From the NCBI GenBank assembly GCA_029779995.1, contig JAKOZM010000104.1, positions 1 through 27,256 on the forward strand: a stretch of DNA of 27,256 bases, written 5' to 3'. The position numbers and the translations under genes were made by a program. Shown here one piece after another: positions 1 through 6,742 of this stretch. The stretch's first letter is position 1, and each line of letters starts with the position of its first letter. The notes under the pieces are model-generated. The model did no database searches. It worked only from the letters and a program-made list of their open reading frames with translations, and had not been told where the DNA came from. Origin of the DNA: Actinomycetes bacterium (GTDB lineage Bacteria; Actinomycetota; Actinomycetes; S36-B12; UBA10799).

Positions 1-179
1 GTACCGGCGGCGGCCGGCCACCCAACTTCGACACCGGGATGTACAGGCGCCGCAACGTCGTCGAACGGTGCTTCAACAGGCTCAAACAATGGCGCGGAAT
101 CGCCACCCGCTACGACAAAACCGCCCGCAACTACCGGAGCGGGATCCTGCTGGCCTCGATCGTTCTGTTCTGGTTATGA
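1..179 (+). CDS. IS5-family transposase, C-terminal end (partial)
   Basis: The frame is open from the window edge to TGA at 177-179 and encodes about 58 residues. The peptide contains NVVERCFNRLKQWRGIATRYDK, in two parts NVVERCFNRLK and QWRGIATRYDK, followed by a hydrophobic tail ending in LASIVLFWL. This is the usual C-terminal part of IS5-type (IS427-like) DDE transposases; the E of VVER is expected to be the last catalytic acidic residue. Only this end is visible, so it cannot be said whether the element is intact. The stop codon lies just before the element's terminal repeat at 181-198, as is typical for compact insertion sequences. Confidence 0.75.
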   Translation, partial: TGGGRPPNFDTGMYRRRNVVERCFNRLKQWRGIATRYDKTARNYRSGILLASIVLFWL

Positions 180-180
180 A

Positions 181-198
181 CGATTACCAGACACGCCC
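181..198. repeat. Probable right terminal inverted repeat of the IS element
   Basis: CGATTACCAGACACGCCC directly follows the transposase stop. Its reverse complement starts GGGCGTGTCTGGTAA, a form common at the ends of IS5-type elements. The next bases, CTAG (198-201), fit the YTAR/TA-type target preference of this family. The left end lies outside the window, so pairing of the two repeats cannot be checked. Confidence 0.5.
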
Positions 199-490
199 TA
201 GCCGGCCGAACTCCCGCTCGAGGTCCAGGGGTTCAGGCAAGGCCCTACCCGCCACGGCGGCGAAATGTGGATAGTGGCCGGTTGTCAGCAGGTCCACCAG
301 GTCCTGGTCGGGCGCCGTCGGGGTCTGGCGGACGCTGGCCGTCGCCAGTGCGGTGACGACGCCGTTGAAGAGTCCCACGGTCTCCAACTGCGCCGCTCTC
401 GGCACACCACCGGCGTGGAACAGTCCCAGCGCACATTCCATGTAGGCAAGCGTGGCTGCGAACGTATCGCCGGCGCCACGTTCATGATGC
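184..490 (-). pseudogene. Remnant of a PfkB-type carbohydrate kinase C-terminus, cut by the IS
   Basis: On the minus strand a frame reads HERGAGDTFAATLAYMECA and continues about 85 residues to GRLGRVW, ending at a TAA that lies inside the IS terminal repeat. GAGDTF is the conserved anion-hole and catalytic-base motif near the C-terminus of PfkB/ribokinase-type sugar kinases. The region following it in such kinases is helical, as is plausible here. No N-terminal kinase part is present: upstream is the hairpin at 562-600 and then the 3' end of the large secreted-protein gene. The original C-terminus has been lost to the IS. The assignment rests mainly on one motif; it could be a chance frame. 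Confidence 0.4.
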
Positions 491-561
491 TGCCCGGCGC
501 TGGACACGACATCCCACAGCCGGTATGGGCAACTGTGGCGGACGCCGTACGGGCGAACGCC

Positions 562-600
562 GACCGGGTGTGAGCGGCGGGATGCCGCCCACACCCGGTC
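562..600 (-). terminator. Strong hairpin 3' of the large secreted-protein gene
   Basis: GACCGGGTGTG (562-572) pairs perfectly with CACACCCGGTC (590-600), and inside it GGCGG (576-580) pairs with CCGCC (585-589). The structure begins 4 nt after the stop codon of the minus-strand gene that ends at 605. There is no T-tract, as is common for actinobacterial terminators. Confidence 0.65.
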
Positions 601-604
601 AGAC

Positions 605-3600
605 TCAGCGGTCCAGCGGGGCAGGGACGGTGTTCGAGTCCGCCCAGCCGCCACAACTGAGCGGGTAGTCCTTCACCTTGCCCTGGGCGATCTGGTCGAG
701 GACGAAGTCCACCGGGTCAGCCCCGAGTCCGCCGTCGCCGGGATCGGTGCTGTCCGTGGCTTCGCCGAACAGTCGCTCGACGGTCTCCTCGGCGGTCGCC
801 ACGTTGAAGCGATCCTTGCCGAACGCTGCGATGACGTAGGCATCGAACTGCGCAGTGTTGAACGCGTCGCGGAAGGTGGCGCCATCCCAGATCGAGTACC
901 TGAAGGCGGGGTCGAGGTACTGGCCCAGCGACCTACGCAGGAAAGGCTTGGACGCATCCGGCCAGGAGGCGGGGAAGGGCACCGCGTTGAAGCAGGTGAA
1001 GTTCGTCGCGTTCCAGTTCCCCTCCGGCTCCCCGAAGCCTTCGGTGACCACGCCGTCCCACGGCACGGATGTGACCGGGTAAGTCAGCGGCAGCACCTTC
1101 TTGTAGATGGTCTCCTCCGCGGTGTGGCTGGCGGTGGCCTCCGCCTTGGCGACCGTGATGTTGTTGGCGAAGAACGACGGATCGCAGGTGAAGCCCGGAG
1201 CGCCTGGCGTGCGCCCAGCATTCTCGTCCTTCTGGCACTGCAGCAGTTCGCCGCCGATGGCCGACAGTTTGGTGTAGTCGGAGGCGACCACATCACCCAT
1301 CCGGTCGAGGTTGTCGGCCGTGGCCAGCAGACGATCCACGACCTCGGCCCCGAGTTTGCCCACCTCAGCATTGAACTTGTCGTCCTGCAGATACTTCTCG
1401 CCGGTCTCTTTGGTCTCAAGGACGCCACCGCCGAATTCGAGCGCACCCGCAGTCGCGGCCGACAGCGCGTGGGTGGCCATTTCGACCAGCTTCTCGGCCG
1501 CTTTGCTAGCTTGGCCGCCCAGGTAGGGCGCCAAGAACGGCGCCACGGCCTCGATCGCGGTGGCGAGCAGGGCGAACCAGTCGACCTGGACACCCTTGCT
1601 CTTCACCTCGTCGCTGCTGGCCTTCAGTTCGGAGGACCACTTGTCGACATCGGCCAGTGCGGTCACTGCCGCCTTGGCGCTGTACGGCTTCTTCAAGGTC
1701 TCCACATACGAGCGCAGGAAGTAGTTGTACTGCAGTTCCTTGGCGAACTGGGGCGCCGCCGTGTTGAACGTCGCCTTATCCGTGCCGGGGCAGTCGCTGA
1801 ACTGCGCCTTGCTGACCTGGGTGTACCAGGTGTTCCAGTCCTGGGCGGTGATCTGCGTGGAATTGTTCCAGTACGAGGCGCGCGGGTCCGACGGGTTCAA
1901 CCCCGACTTGCCATCGGCAAGGCAGGCCAGGACGGCGGCATAGGCGGGCTGTCCCTGGCCAGGCCACGCCTGGGTGCCGGGAGCGTCCATCACCGAGGAG
2001 GTGAAGGCGTCGTACCGGTTGGGGCCCGGGGAAACGTTTCGAGCGACGAACATCTGGGAGCCGTCGCGCTGCAGCACGCCACTCAGGCGCGCCTGAGTGG
2101 CGTGACGTTCGTTGCCCTGCCCCTCCTTGAGCCCCGGATAGCCCACGAGCGTGTAACCCGCGTTGGCCTGTAGTCCCGCCTGCAGGAGTCGGTGGCGGCT
2201 GCCCCCGAGTCGGGCGATCTGCGTGCCCAGACTCGTGCTCCCATCGGCTGCGATGAAGCGCACCGTGTCCGTCGCGCCGCCGATGATCGGCGACGGCTTG
2301 CCCATCAGGACCGCGCCCGGAGCCACCACAGAGGTGATGAGGACGAGTTCGTCGGCCGCCACCCCCTTCAGATAATCAGCCGTTGCCGCCAGGTTTGCGC
2401 GGATCTGATCCGGGGAGATCCCGTTGGTGAGGAAGAACTGGGTGTCGCGGGTGGCCAGAGTGCGGCGGTCGAAGCGCAGCACCGCGAGGCCGGCCTGGCC
2501 GTTCGCCGCCGAATAGGTGCGCTTCACCTGGTCGGTGCCCGACCCGGCGGTGACGGTGACCGTGCATGATGTCGCGTCGCAGTTCTGGGCTGCGCGGGTG
2601 TCGAAGGGCACCCGGGCGTCATCGACGAAGGTGTAATTGAAGTACCGATCCTGCATCAGGTAACCGCTCAGGTCGGCCTTGCCCGCCGTGTCGTGCATGT
2701 AGGTGTGCACACCGCCGTTGGTCCCTGGAACCGCGACGATCGCCGCCGACTCACCCGGCGCTGGTTGCGCCTTGTCAGGAATGCTGAACGCCTGCGTGAA
2801 CGGGTTCGGCGTCGCGCTCTGCCCGTATTGGGACCGATGGACCAGGATCACCAGGTTGTTCGGACCGAGTTCCTTGAGATCAGCGGCGATGTCGACCTTC
2901 TCGACCGGTCCGCCGCCATCGCGTGCGATGCACCAACCGCCGTTGCACGGCCCGTAGGTGCGGTTGTCGCCCTGGTTCACGCCCAGGGTGTTCCGGTCGA
3001 AGACGAGCATCTGCCATGCGGCCTGGTCCAGGCGCATGGAGTCGGGGTAGAAGCGGCCGCCCACACTGATGCCCAGAACTCCGTTGCCGTCCTGAGACCA
3101 GGCGGTGAAGGGGACCATCGGCGCTGACGGGGCGCTCACGGTGACGCTGTCGCTGGTGGCGGTGGTCTTCTTGCCACCGAGCATCGCGGTGGCTTTGACG
3201 ACATACTCGCCGGGGACATCCGTGCGCAGACGGGGCGTGCGAGCGTTGGCCCGCTTGAGAACGGCGTTGCTGCCGGCCGGCTTGCTCACGATGCGCCACG
3301 TGGTGGACGTGGGTGCGCCACGCAGGGAAGGGTGCCTCACCGTGGCGACCTTGAGGTTCACGCTGGCGCCGGAGACGATGCGCCGATCGCGACCGGCGCC
3401 GGTCAGCAGTTGCTTGCCCTTGACAGTGAAGCGGACGGTCTTGGTGACAGTGCCCTTGTAACGCTTGTTGATCGTGACGCGCACGACGTTGCGGCCGTGA
3501 CGTAACCCGTGCGATGAGGAGACGTGCGCCGTGCGCCGGATGCCGTCGGCGGCGAGCCGGAAGTCGCGGATGGCCAGTCGTTTTCCGTTGACCTGCGCCT

Positions 3601-3829
3601 TGCGGATGCCATTGGGGGCGCGGACCGTAACGGACACCGTGTGCCGGCGGACGGTGGCGCTTGTCTTCGGCGACACGATGGCGGCCAAACGCTTGGCCTT
3701 CTTCTTCGGGGTGGCAGTGGCCGCTTGGGCGGCGACCGGGCTGGCGGGTTCGCTGGCCGAGGCGGGCACCGTCAGTACGGTGCCCAGCATGGCCAAGGTG
3801 ACCGTGGCAGCAGTGAGGGGCTTCTTCAT
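605..3829 (-). CDS. Large secreted protein of unknown function (1074 aa)
   Basis: The chosen start MKKPLTAATVTLAMLGTVLT begins a clear Sec signal peptide (about residues 1-26, ending near PASASE) and has GGAG 11 nt upstream. An ATG 48 nt earlier would put a polar extension before the signal peptide. After a Lys/Ala-rich linker come two Ig/PKD-like beta-sandwich stretches (roughly residues 50-230, with RRIVSGASVNLKV and DVPGEYVVKATA). Next is a region where a pattern of the type VFDRNTLG...LGPNNLVILVHRS appears twice, weakly reminiscent of ILEI/PANDER-type domains. The second half is Ala-rich and probably helical (about 700-900), followed by a Trp/Cys-containing C-terminal part with a few cysteines. 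I do not recognise the whole protein. It stands alone, with its own promoter (3885-3914) and terminator (562-600). It is most likely extracellular or wall-associated. Confidence 0.8.
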   Translation of the reverse strand: MKKPLTAATVTLAMLGTVLTVPASASEPASPVAAQAATATPKKKAKRLAAIVSPKTSATVRRHTVSVTVRAPNGIRKAQVNGKRLAIRDFRLAADGIRRTAHVSSSHGLRHGRNVVRVTINKRYKGTVTKTVRFTVKGKQLLTGAGRDRRIVSGASVNLKVATVRHPSLRGAPTSTTWRIVSKPAGSNAVLKRANARTPRLRTDVPGEYVVKATAMLGGKKTTATSDSVTVSAPSAPMVPFTAWSQDGNGVLGISVGGRFYPDSMRLDQAAWQMLVFDRNTLGVNQGDNRTYGPCNGGWCIARDGGGPVEKVDIAADLKELGPNNLVILVHRSQYGQSATPNPFTQAFSIPDKAQPAPGESAAIVAVPGTNGGVHTYMHDTAGKADLSGYLMQDRYFNYTFVDDARVPFDTRAAQNCDATSCTVTVTAGSGTDQVKRTYSAANGQAGLAVLRFDRRTLATRDTQFFLTNGISPDQIRANLAATADYLKGVAADELVLITSVVAPGAVLMGKPSPIIGGATDTVRFIAADGSTSLGTQIARLGGSRHRLLQAGLQANAGYTLVGYPGLKEGQGNERHATQARLSGVLQRDGSQMFVARNVSPGPNRYDAFTSSVMDAPGTQAWPGQGQPAYAAVLACLADGKSGLNPSDPRASYWNNSTQITAQDWNTWYTQVSKAQFSDCPGTDKATFNTAAPQFAKELQYNYFLRSYVETLKKPYSAKAAVTALADVDKWSSELKASSDEVKSKGVQVDWFALLATAIEAVAPFLAPYLGGQASKAAEKLVEMATHALSAATAGALEFGGGVLETKETGEKYLQDDKFNAEVGKLGAEVVDRLLATADNLDRMGDVVASDYTKLSAIGGELLQCQKDENAGRTPGAPGFTCDPSFFANNITVAKAEATASHTAEETIYKKVLPLTYPVTSVPWDGVVTEGFGEPEGNWNATNFTCFNAVPFPASWPDASKPFLRRSLGQYLDPAFRYSIWDGATFRDAFNTAQFDAYVIAAFGKDRFNVATAEETVERLFGEATDSTDPGDGGLGADPVDFVLDQIAQGKVKDYPLSCGGWADSNTVPAPLDR

Positions 3830-3884
3830 GAATGGATCAACTCCAGAACGACCCGCTGTCCTCCAATGTGACAGCAAGGCGTCA

Positions 3885-3914
3885 ACTGTAACATTGCCTC
3901 GGGTCGTTCTTCAA
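3885..3914 (-). promoter_or_regulatory. Putative promoter of the large secreted-protein gene
   Basis: On the minus strand TTGAAG (3909-3914) is followed after 18 nt by TACAGT (3885-3890), a good -35/-10 pair. It predicts a 5' leader of roughly 48 nt before the ATG at 3829. Confidence 0.45.
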
Positions 3915-4072
3915 GCGCCGGGTGGTAGCTGCTCATGTTGTCGCCTCGCTCCTAGCCTGCCCCCGGACTGTCCGATCATGGTAGGTCGGCTCCGGGCGCT
4001 CAGGATGATCCGCAACTGACTTGTTACCTTGACTGTTCACCTCGTGAGCGCGTTGTCGAAAGGAAGTGTGCG

Positions 4073-4414
4073 ATGAAGCGGTATCTCATCTCGTTTGATG
4101 ATGGCGACATGGTCGTCCCCGCGGAGGAACTGCCCGAGGTCGCGCGAGCAGCGAACGCCGTCGCCGACGAAGCCATGGCTGCCGGCGCGTGGGTTTTCGG
4201 CGGCGGGCTGACCAGTTCCGGCGCGGCGAGTGTGGTTGGCACCGACGGGACCGTCAGCGACGGGCCCTTCCCGGGCAAACAGGCATTCCTCGGTGGATTT
4301 GCGGTCCTCGATGTGGCCACCCGCGAGGAGGCGCTGGAGTGGGCAGCCAAGTTCGCGGTGGCCTGCCGCTGCGCGCAGGAGGTACGTGAGTTCGTGTCCG
4401 AGCCGGCTATGTGA
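4073..4414 (+). CDS. YciI-like (DGPF) protein
   Basis: This 113-residue protein starts MKRYLISFDDGDM and has AAAGGAAG 6 nt before the ATG. The signature DGPF occurs near residue 63 (VSDGPFPGKQAFLGGFAVL), followed by a helix AATREEALEWAAKFA-like segment (TREEALEWAAKFA). This order is the YCII-related/DGPF family, a small dimeric alpha-beta barrel fold seen in YciI and in proteins linked to extracytoplasmic sigma factors. No sigma factor gene is adjacent here, so the partner is unknown. No signal peptide or membrane segment is present, so it is cytoplasmic. The actual reaction, if any, is not known for most of this family. A hairpin (4425-4457) begins 10 nt after the stop, so it is probably monocistronic. 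Confidence 0.8.
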   Translation: MKRYLISFDDGDMVVPAEELPEVARAANAVADEAMAAGAWVFGGGLTSSGAASVVGTDGTVSDGPFPGKQAFLGGFAVLDVATREEALEWAAKFAVACRCAQEVREFVSEPAM

Positions 4415-4424
4415 AGGCTTGCGG

Positions 4425-4457
4425 CGAGACTGCGGACCAAACGACCGGGCAGTCTCG
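4425..4457 (+). terminator. Hairpin after the YciI-like gene
   Basis: CGAGACTGC (4425-4433) pairs perfectly with GCAGTCTCG (4449-4457) around a 15-nt loop, starting 10 nt after the stop codon. There is no T-tract. It separates the YciI-like gene from the next promoter at 4463. Confidence 0.55.
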
Positions 4458-4462
4458 AGCCG

Positions 4463-4492
4463 TTCGACAGCCGGGCCTTGATCACCTACGGT
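4463..4492 (+). promoter_or_regulatory. Putative promoter of the first serine hydrolase gene
   Basis: TTCGAC (4463-4468) and TACGGT (4487-4492) are separated by 18 nt. The start ATG at 4536 is about 37 nt downstream of the expected start point and is preceded by AGGGAGGCGG, a good ribosome binding site. Confidence 0.4.
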
Positions 4493-4535
4493 TGCGGCAT
4501 GCACCGCGGCCGGCGCGTGGCAGGGAGGCGGCGAC

Positions 4536-6626
4536 ATGCGTTTCGTCACGATACTGACGGCCACAGTGGTGAGTGCGGGGATGCTGGCAGGCGCCCCCGC
4601 CCAGGCCTCCGGGGCGCTCACAAAGCAGCCAGGGCCGTCCTTCAGCACCACGGTCAAAGAGGGGCGCAAGGCGATGCGTGAGGGGCTGCGGGCGACTGGT
4701 TCGACATCCGGGTCGATCGCGCTGGTCGCCAACGGCAAGGTGGTGTGGAGTCAAACGTTCGGCCGTGTGAACCCAGCCGGTAAGCGGCCATCGCGGACGA
4801 CTCTGTACGGAGTCGGGTCAGTGAGCAAAGTGGTCACCACCATGGCTGTGATGCAGCTCGTGGACCAGGGCAAGGTGTCACTCGATGCTCCTGTTTCGCG
4901 CTACATCCCCGAATTCGCCATGAGATCGCCGCAGTACAAGCAGATCACCGTGCGGATGCTGCTCAATCATTCCGCCGGGGTCCCGGGCACCAACTTCTCC
5001 GATCTGTGGGGTCCTGTGCCGATCCCCTCCTACGTCGACGGGGTCCTGACCGGACTGCGCAACTCGCGCTTGAAGACCACGCCAGGTGCCATGAACGTCT
5101 ACTGCAACGACTGCTTCACCTTGGCCGGTGTGGTGGTGGAGCGCGTGTCCGGGATGGCATTCCAGGACTATGTGACAGCCAACATTCTCAAACCGTTGGG
5201 CATGAAGCGCTCCCGGTACCCCACATCCGTTCCGCTGGCCGGGGAGGTCGCGCCCATCATCGTGGACGGCAAGGCGTTACCGATCGAGATCACCAACGCC
5301 TTCGCCACCGGTGGTCTCATGTCCACACCCGAGGAAATGGCCCGCCTGGCCACGGTCTTCACCAACGACGGCACAGTCGGCGGCAAGCGCATTCTGTCCC
5401 CATCCGCTATCCAGCAGATGGCTGTTGACGAAACGGCCACCAGCCTGCGAGTCGGACCGCCCAGTTTCCTGCGCTATGGACTCGGCTGGGACTCGGTCGA
5501 GGACCCGGCGCTGAAATCGGCCGGTGTGCTCGGCTGGACCAAGGGTGGCGACACCGTCGACTACCATGCGTCGTTCGCGATCGCGCCGGACCACGATTTG
5601 GGTGTCGTGGTCTTGGGTGTGGGCAGAGGATTCAGTTCCATCGCTGCGGAGACCGTGGCCCAGACTGTCCTGCTCAATGCCCTGGATGAGACCGGTGCCA
5701 TCGCGAGCATGCCCAAGCAGGTCAGTGGCACCCCCGGTAAGGGTCAGGTGACGCCGAAGATGGCCAAGGCCAAGATCAAGCAGCTCACGGGAACCTTCCT
5801 CGCCCAGAACGAGACGAAGAAGCTCAGTCAGGCGAAGAAGAGGTCCCTGAAGGTCGCGACGCTCGTGGACGGTTCCTGGGTGCGCAGTCCGGGCCGGTTC
5901 GAGTTGCGCAACGACGGAGCGTTCTGGTCAACCACGGCTCCCGGTACCTCCATCAGCGCGGTGAAGGCGTGGGGTCGCACCTACGTTCTGCAGCGCAGCC
6001 TGGGTGGGGTCGGGACGTACTACTCCTATGTAGCCCGGGGCCAGAAGGTTCGCTCCGCAGGTGCATTGGCCCCCGCCTGGCAACAGCGAGTGGGTAAGAA
6101 GTGGTTGCTGGCCAACGAGAGTCCAGACTCGTTCAACTGGTCGGCTGCTGCCCCAGTGGTGGAGATCCGGTCGATCCCCGGCTTGTCCGGGTACCTGCTG
6201 GCTACGGGTGCACTGGTCGATACCGTGCCGTTCGACGCGACCAGCAGCGAGAACATGGGCACGATGTTCCTGCAGATCCCCTTGGGATTCGGCCGCGACC
6301 TGCTCGACTTCGACTTCACGACGTTGGGCGGGGAAGAGTTCTTGTCGTTCGACAGCAGTGTTCTGCGGCCCGCCGCGACCGTCCCCAGTCTGCCCATCGG
6401 CACCAACAAGGTGGCGATCGCTTCCCAGGGTCTCGTCCAGTGGTACAGGGTGCCGGATGCGGCCACGCTGACGATTACGGGACAAAGCGATTGGAAGACG
6501 TTCGACGCAGAATTCTCGTTGATCGGGGCTGGGCAGGAAGCGCAGGCGACCGAGGTCGTGCCGGCAGGCTCCTACCTGGCCGTCTTTGGTTCACCGGGGA
6601 GCAGCGCGACAGTCGTGGTCGACTAG
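4536..6626 (+). CDS. Secreted serine hydrolase, beta-lactamase/PBP4-like fold (copy 1, 696 aa)
   Basis: A signal peptide occupies residues 1-24 (MRFVTILTATVVSAGMLAGA...AQA). The catalytic half shows all three motifs of the class C beta-lactamase/penicillin-binding fold: S-V-S-K at residues 95-98 (nucleophile S95, K98), Y189-C-N191 in MNVYCNDCFTLAG, and a KGG box at 336-338 in WTKGGDT. The block MLLNHSAGVPG is also typical of this family. Known members include D-aminopeptidases, esterases and PBP-like proteins; the substrate cannot be told here. Residues from about 400 to the end form an extra domain of about 290 residues, with beta-rich sequence and no transmembrane anchor. It is a full-length paralogue of the protein at 9154-11238, sharing the same domain order and length within two residues. 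The small sensor gene 6743-8914 lies between the two copies. Confidence 0.85.
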   Translation: MRFVTILTATVVSAGMLAGAPAQASGALTKQPGPSFSTTVKEGRKAMREGLRATGSTSGSIALVANGKVVWSQTFGRVNPAGKRPSRTTLYGVGSVSKVVTTMAVMQLVDQGKVSLDAPVSRYIPEFAMRSPQYKQITVRMLLNHSAGVPGTNFSDLWGPVPIPSYVDGVLTGLRNSRLKTTPGAMNVYCNDCFTLAGVVVERVSGMAFQDYVTANILKPLGMKRSRYPTSVPLAGEVAPIIVDGKALPIEITNAFATGGLMSTPEEMARLATVFTNDGTVGGKRILSPSAIQQMAVDETATSLRVGPPSFLRYGLGWDSVEDPALKSAGVLGWTKGGDTVDYHASFAIAPDHDLGVVVLGVGRGFSSIAAETVAQTVLLNALDETGAIASMPKQVSGTPGKGQVTPKMAKAKIKQLTGTFLAQNETKKLSQAKKRSLKVATLVDGSWVRSPGRFELRNDGAFWSTTAPGTSISAVKAWGRTYVLQRSLGGVGTYYSYVARGQKVRSAGALAPAWQQRVGKKWLLANESPDSFNWSAAAPVVEIRSIPGLSGYLLATGALVDTVPFDATSSENMGTMFLQIPLGFGRDLLDFDFTTLGGEEFLSFDSSVLRPAATVPSLPIGTNKVAIASQGLVQWYRVPDAATLTITGQSDWKTFDAEFSLIGAGQEAQATEVVPAGSYLAVFGSPGSSATVVVD

Positions 6627-6636
6627 CAGATCGGCA

Positions 6637-6670
6637 GAAGGTGCGATTCGCCGCGGCGTGTCGCAGCAAC
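6637..6670. repeat. Intergenic palindromic repeat, copy A
   Basis: Eleven nt after the stop codon of the first hydrolase lies a 34-nt element that recurs at 8945-8978 with three base differences. Its core is palindromic: TGCGA-TT-CGCCGCGGCG-TG-TCGCA. A second short inverted repeat, AGCAAC...GTTGCT, follows. It could act as a terminator or a processed 3' end. Confidence 0.6.
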
Positions 6671-6730
6671 AAACGCCTGTTGCTCGACGCCCGGCCGGTG
6701 CGGGCGGGTGTAGGAGCACCTCTCAACGGG

Positions 6731-6736
6731 TACCCT
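6731..6736 (+). promoter_or_regulatory. -10 box for a leaderless transcript of the GAF-PAS gene
   Basis: TACCCT ends 6 nt before the GTG start at 6743, placing the expected transcript start on the start codon itself. There is no good Shine-Dalgarno sequence before this GTG. No convincing -35 box is visible. Confidence 0.45.
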
Positions 6737-6742
6737 GAGGCT

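Noticed and set aside
1124..2173. Plus-strand frame (349 codons) inside the large secreted-protein gene
   Set aside because: It is antisense to a gene with a signal peptide, promoter and terminator, and its product shows no domain or signal.
4037..4738. Minus-strand frame (233 codons) over the YciI-like gene
   Set aside because: The plus-strand YciI protein has the DGPF motif and a ribosome binding site; the minus frame has neither.
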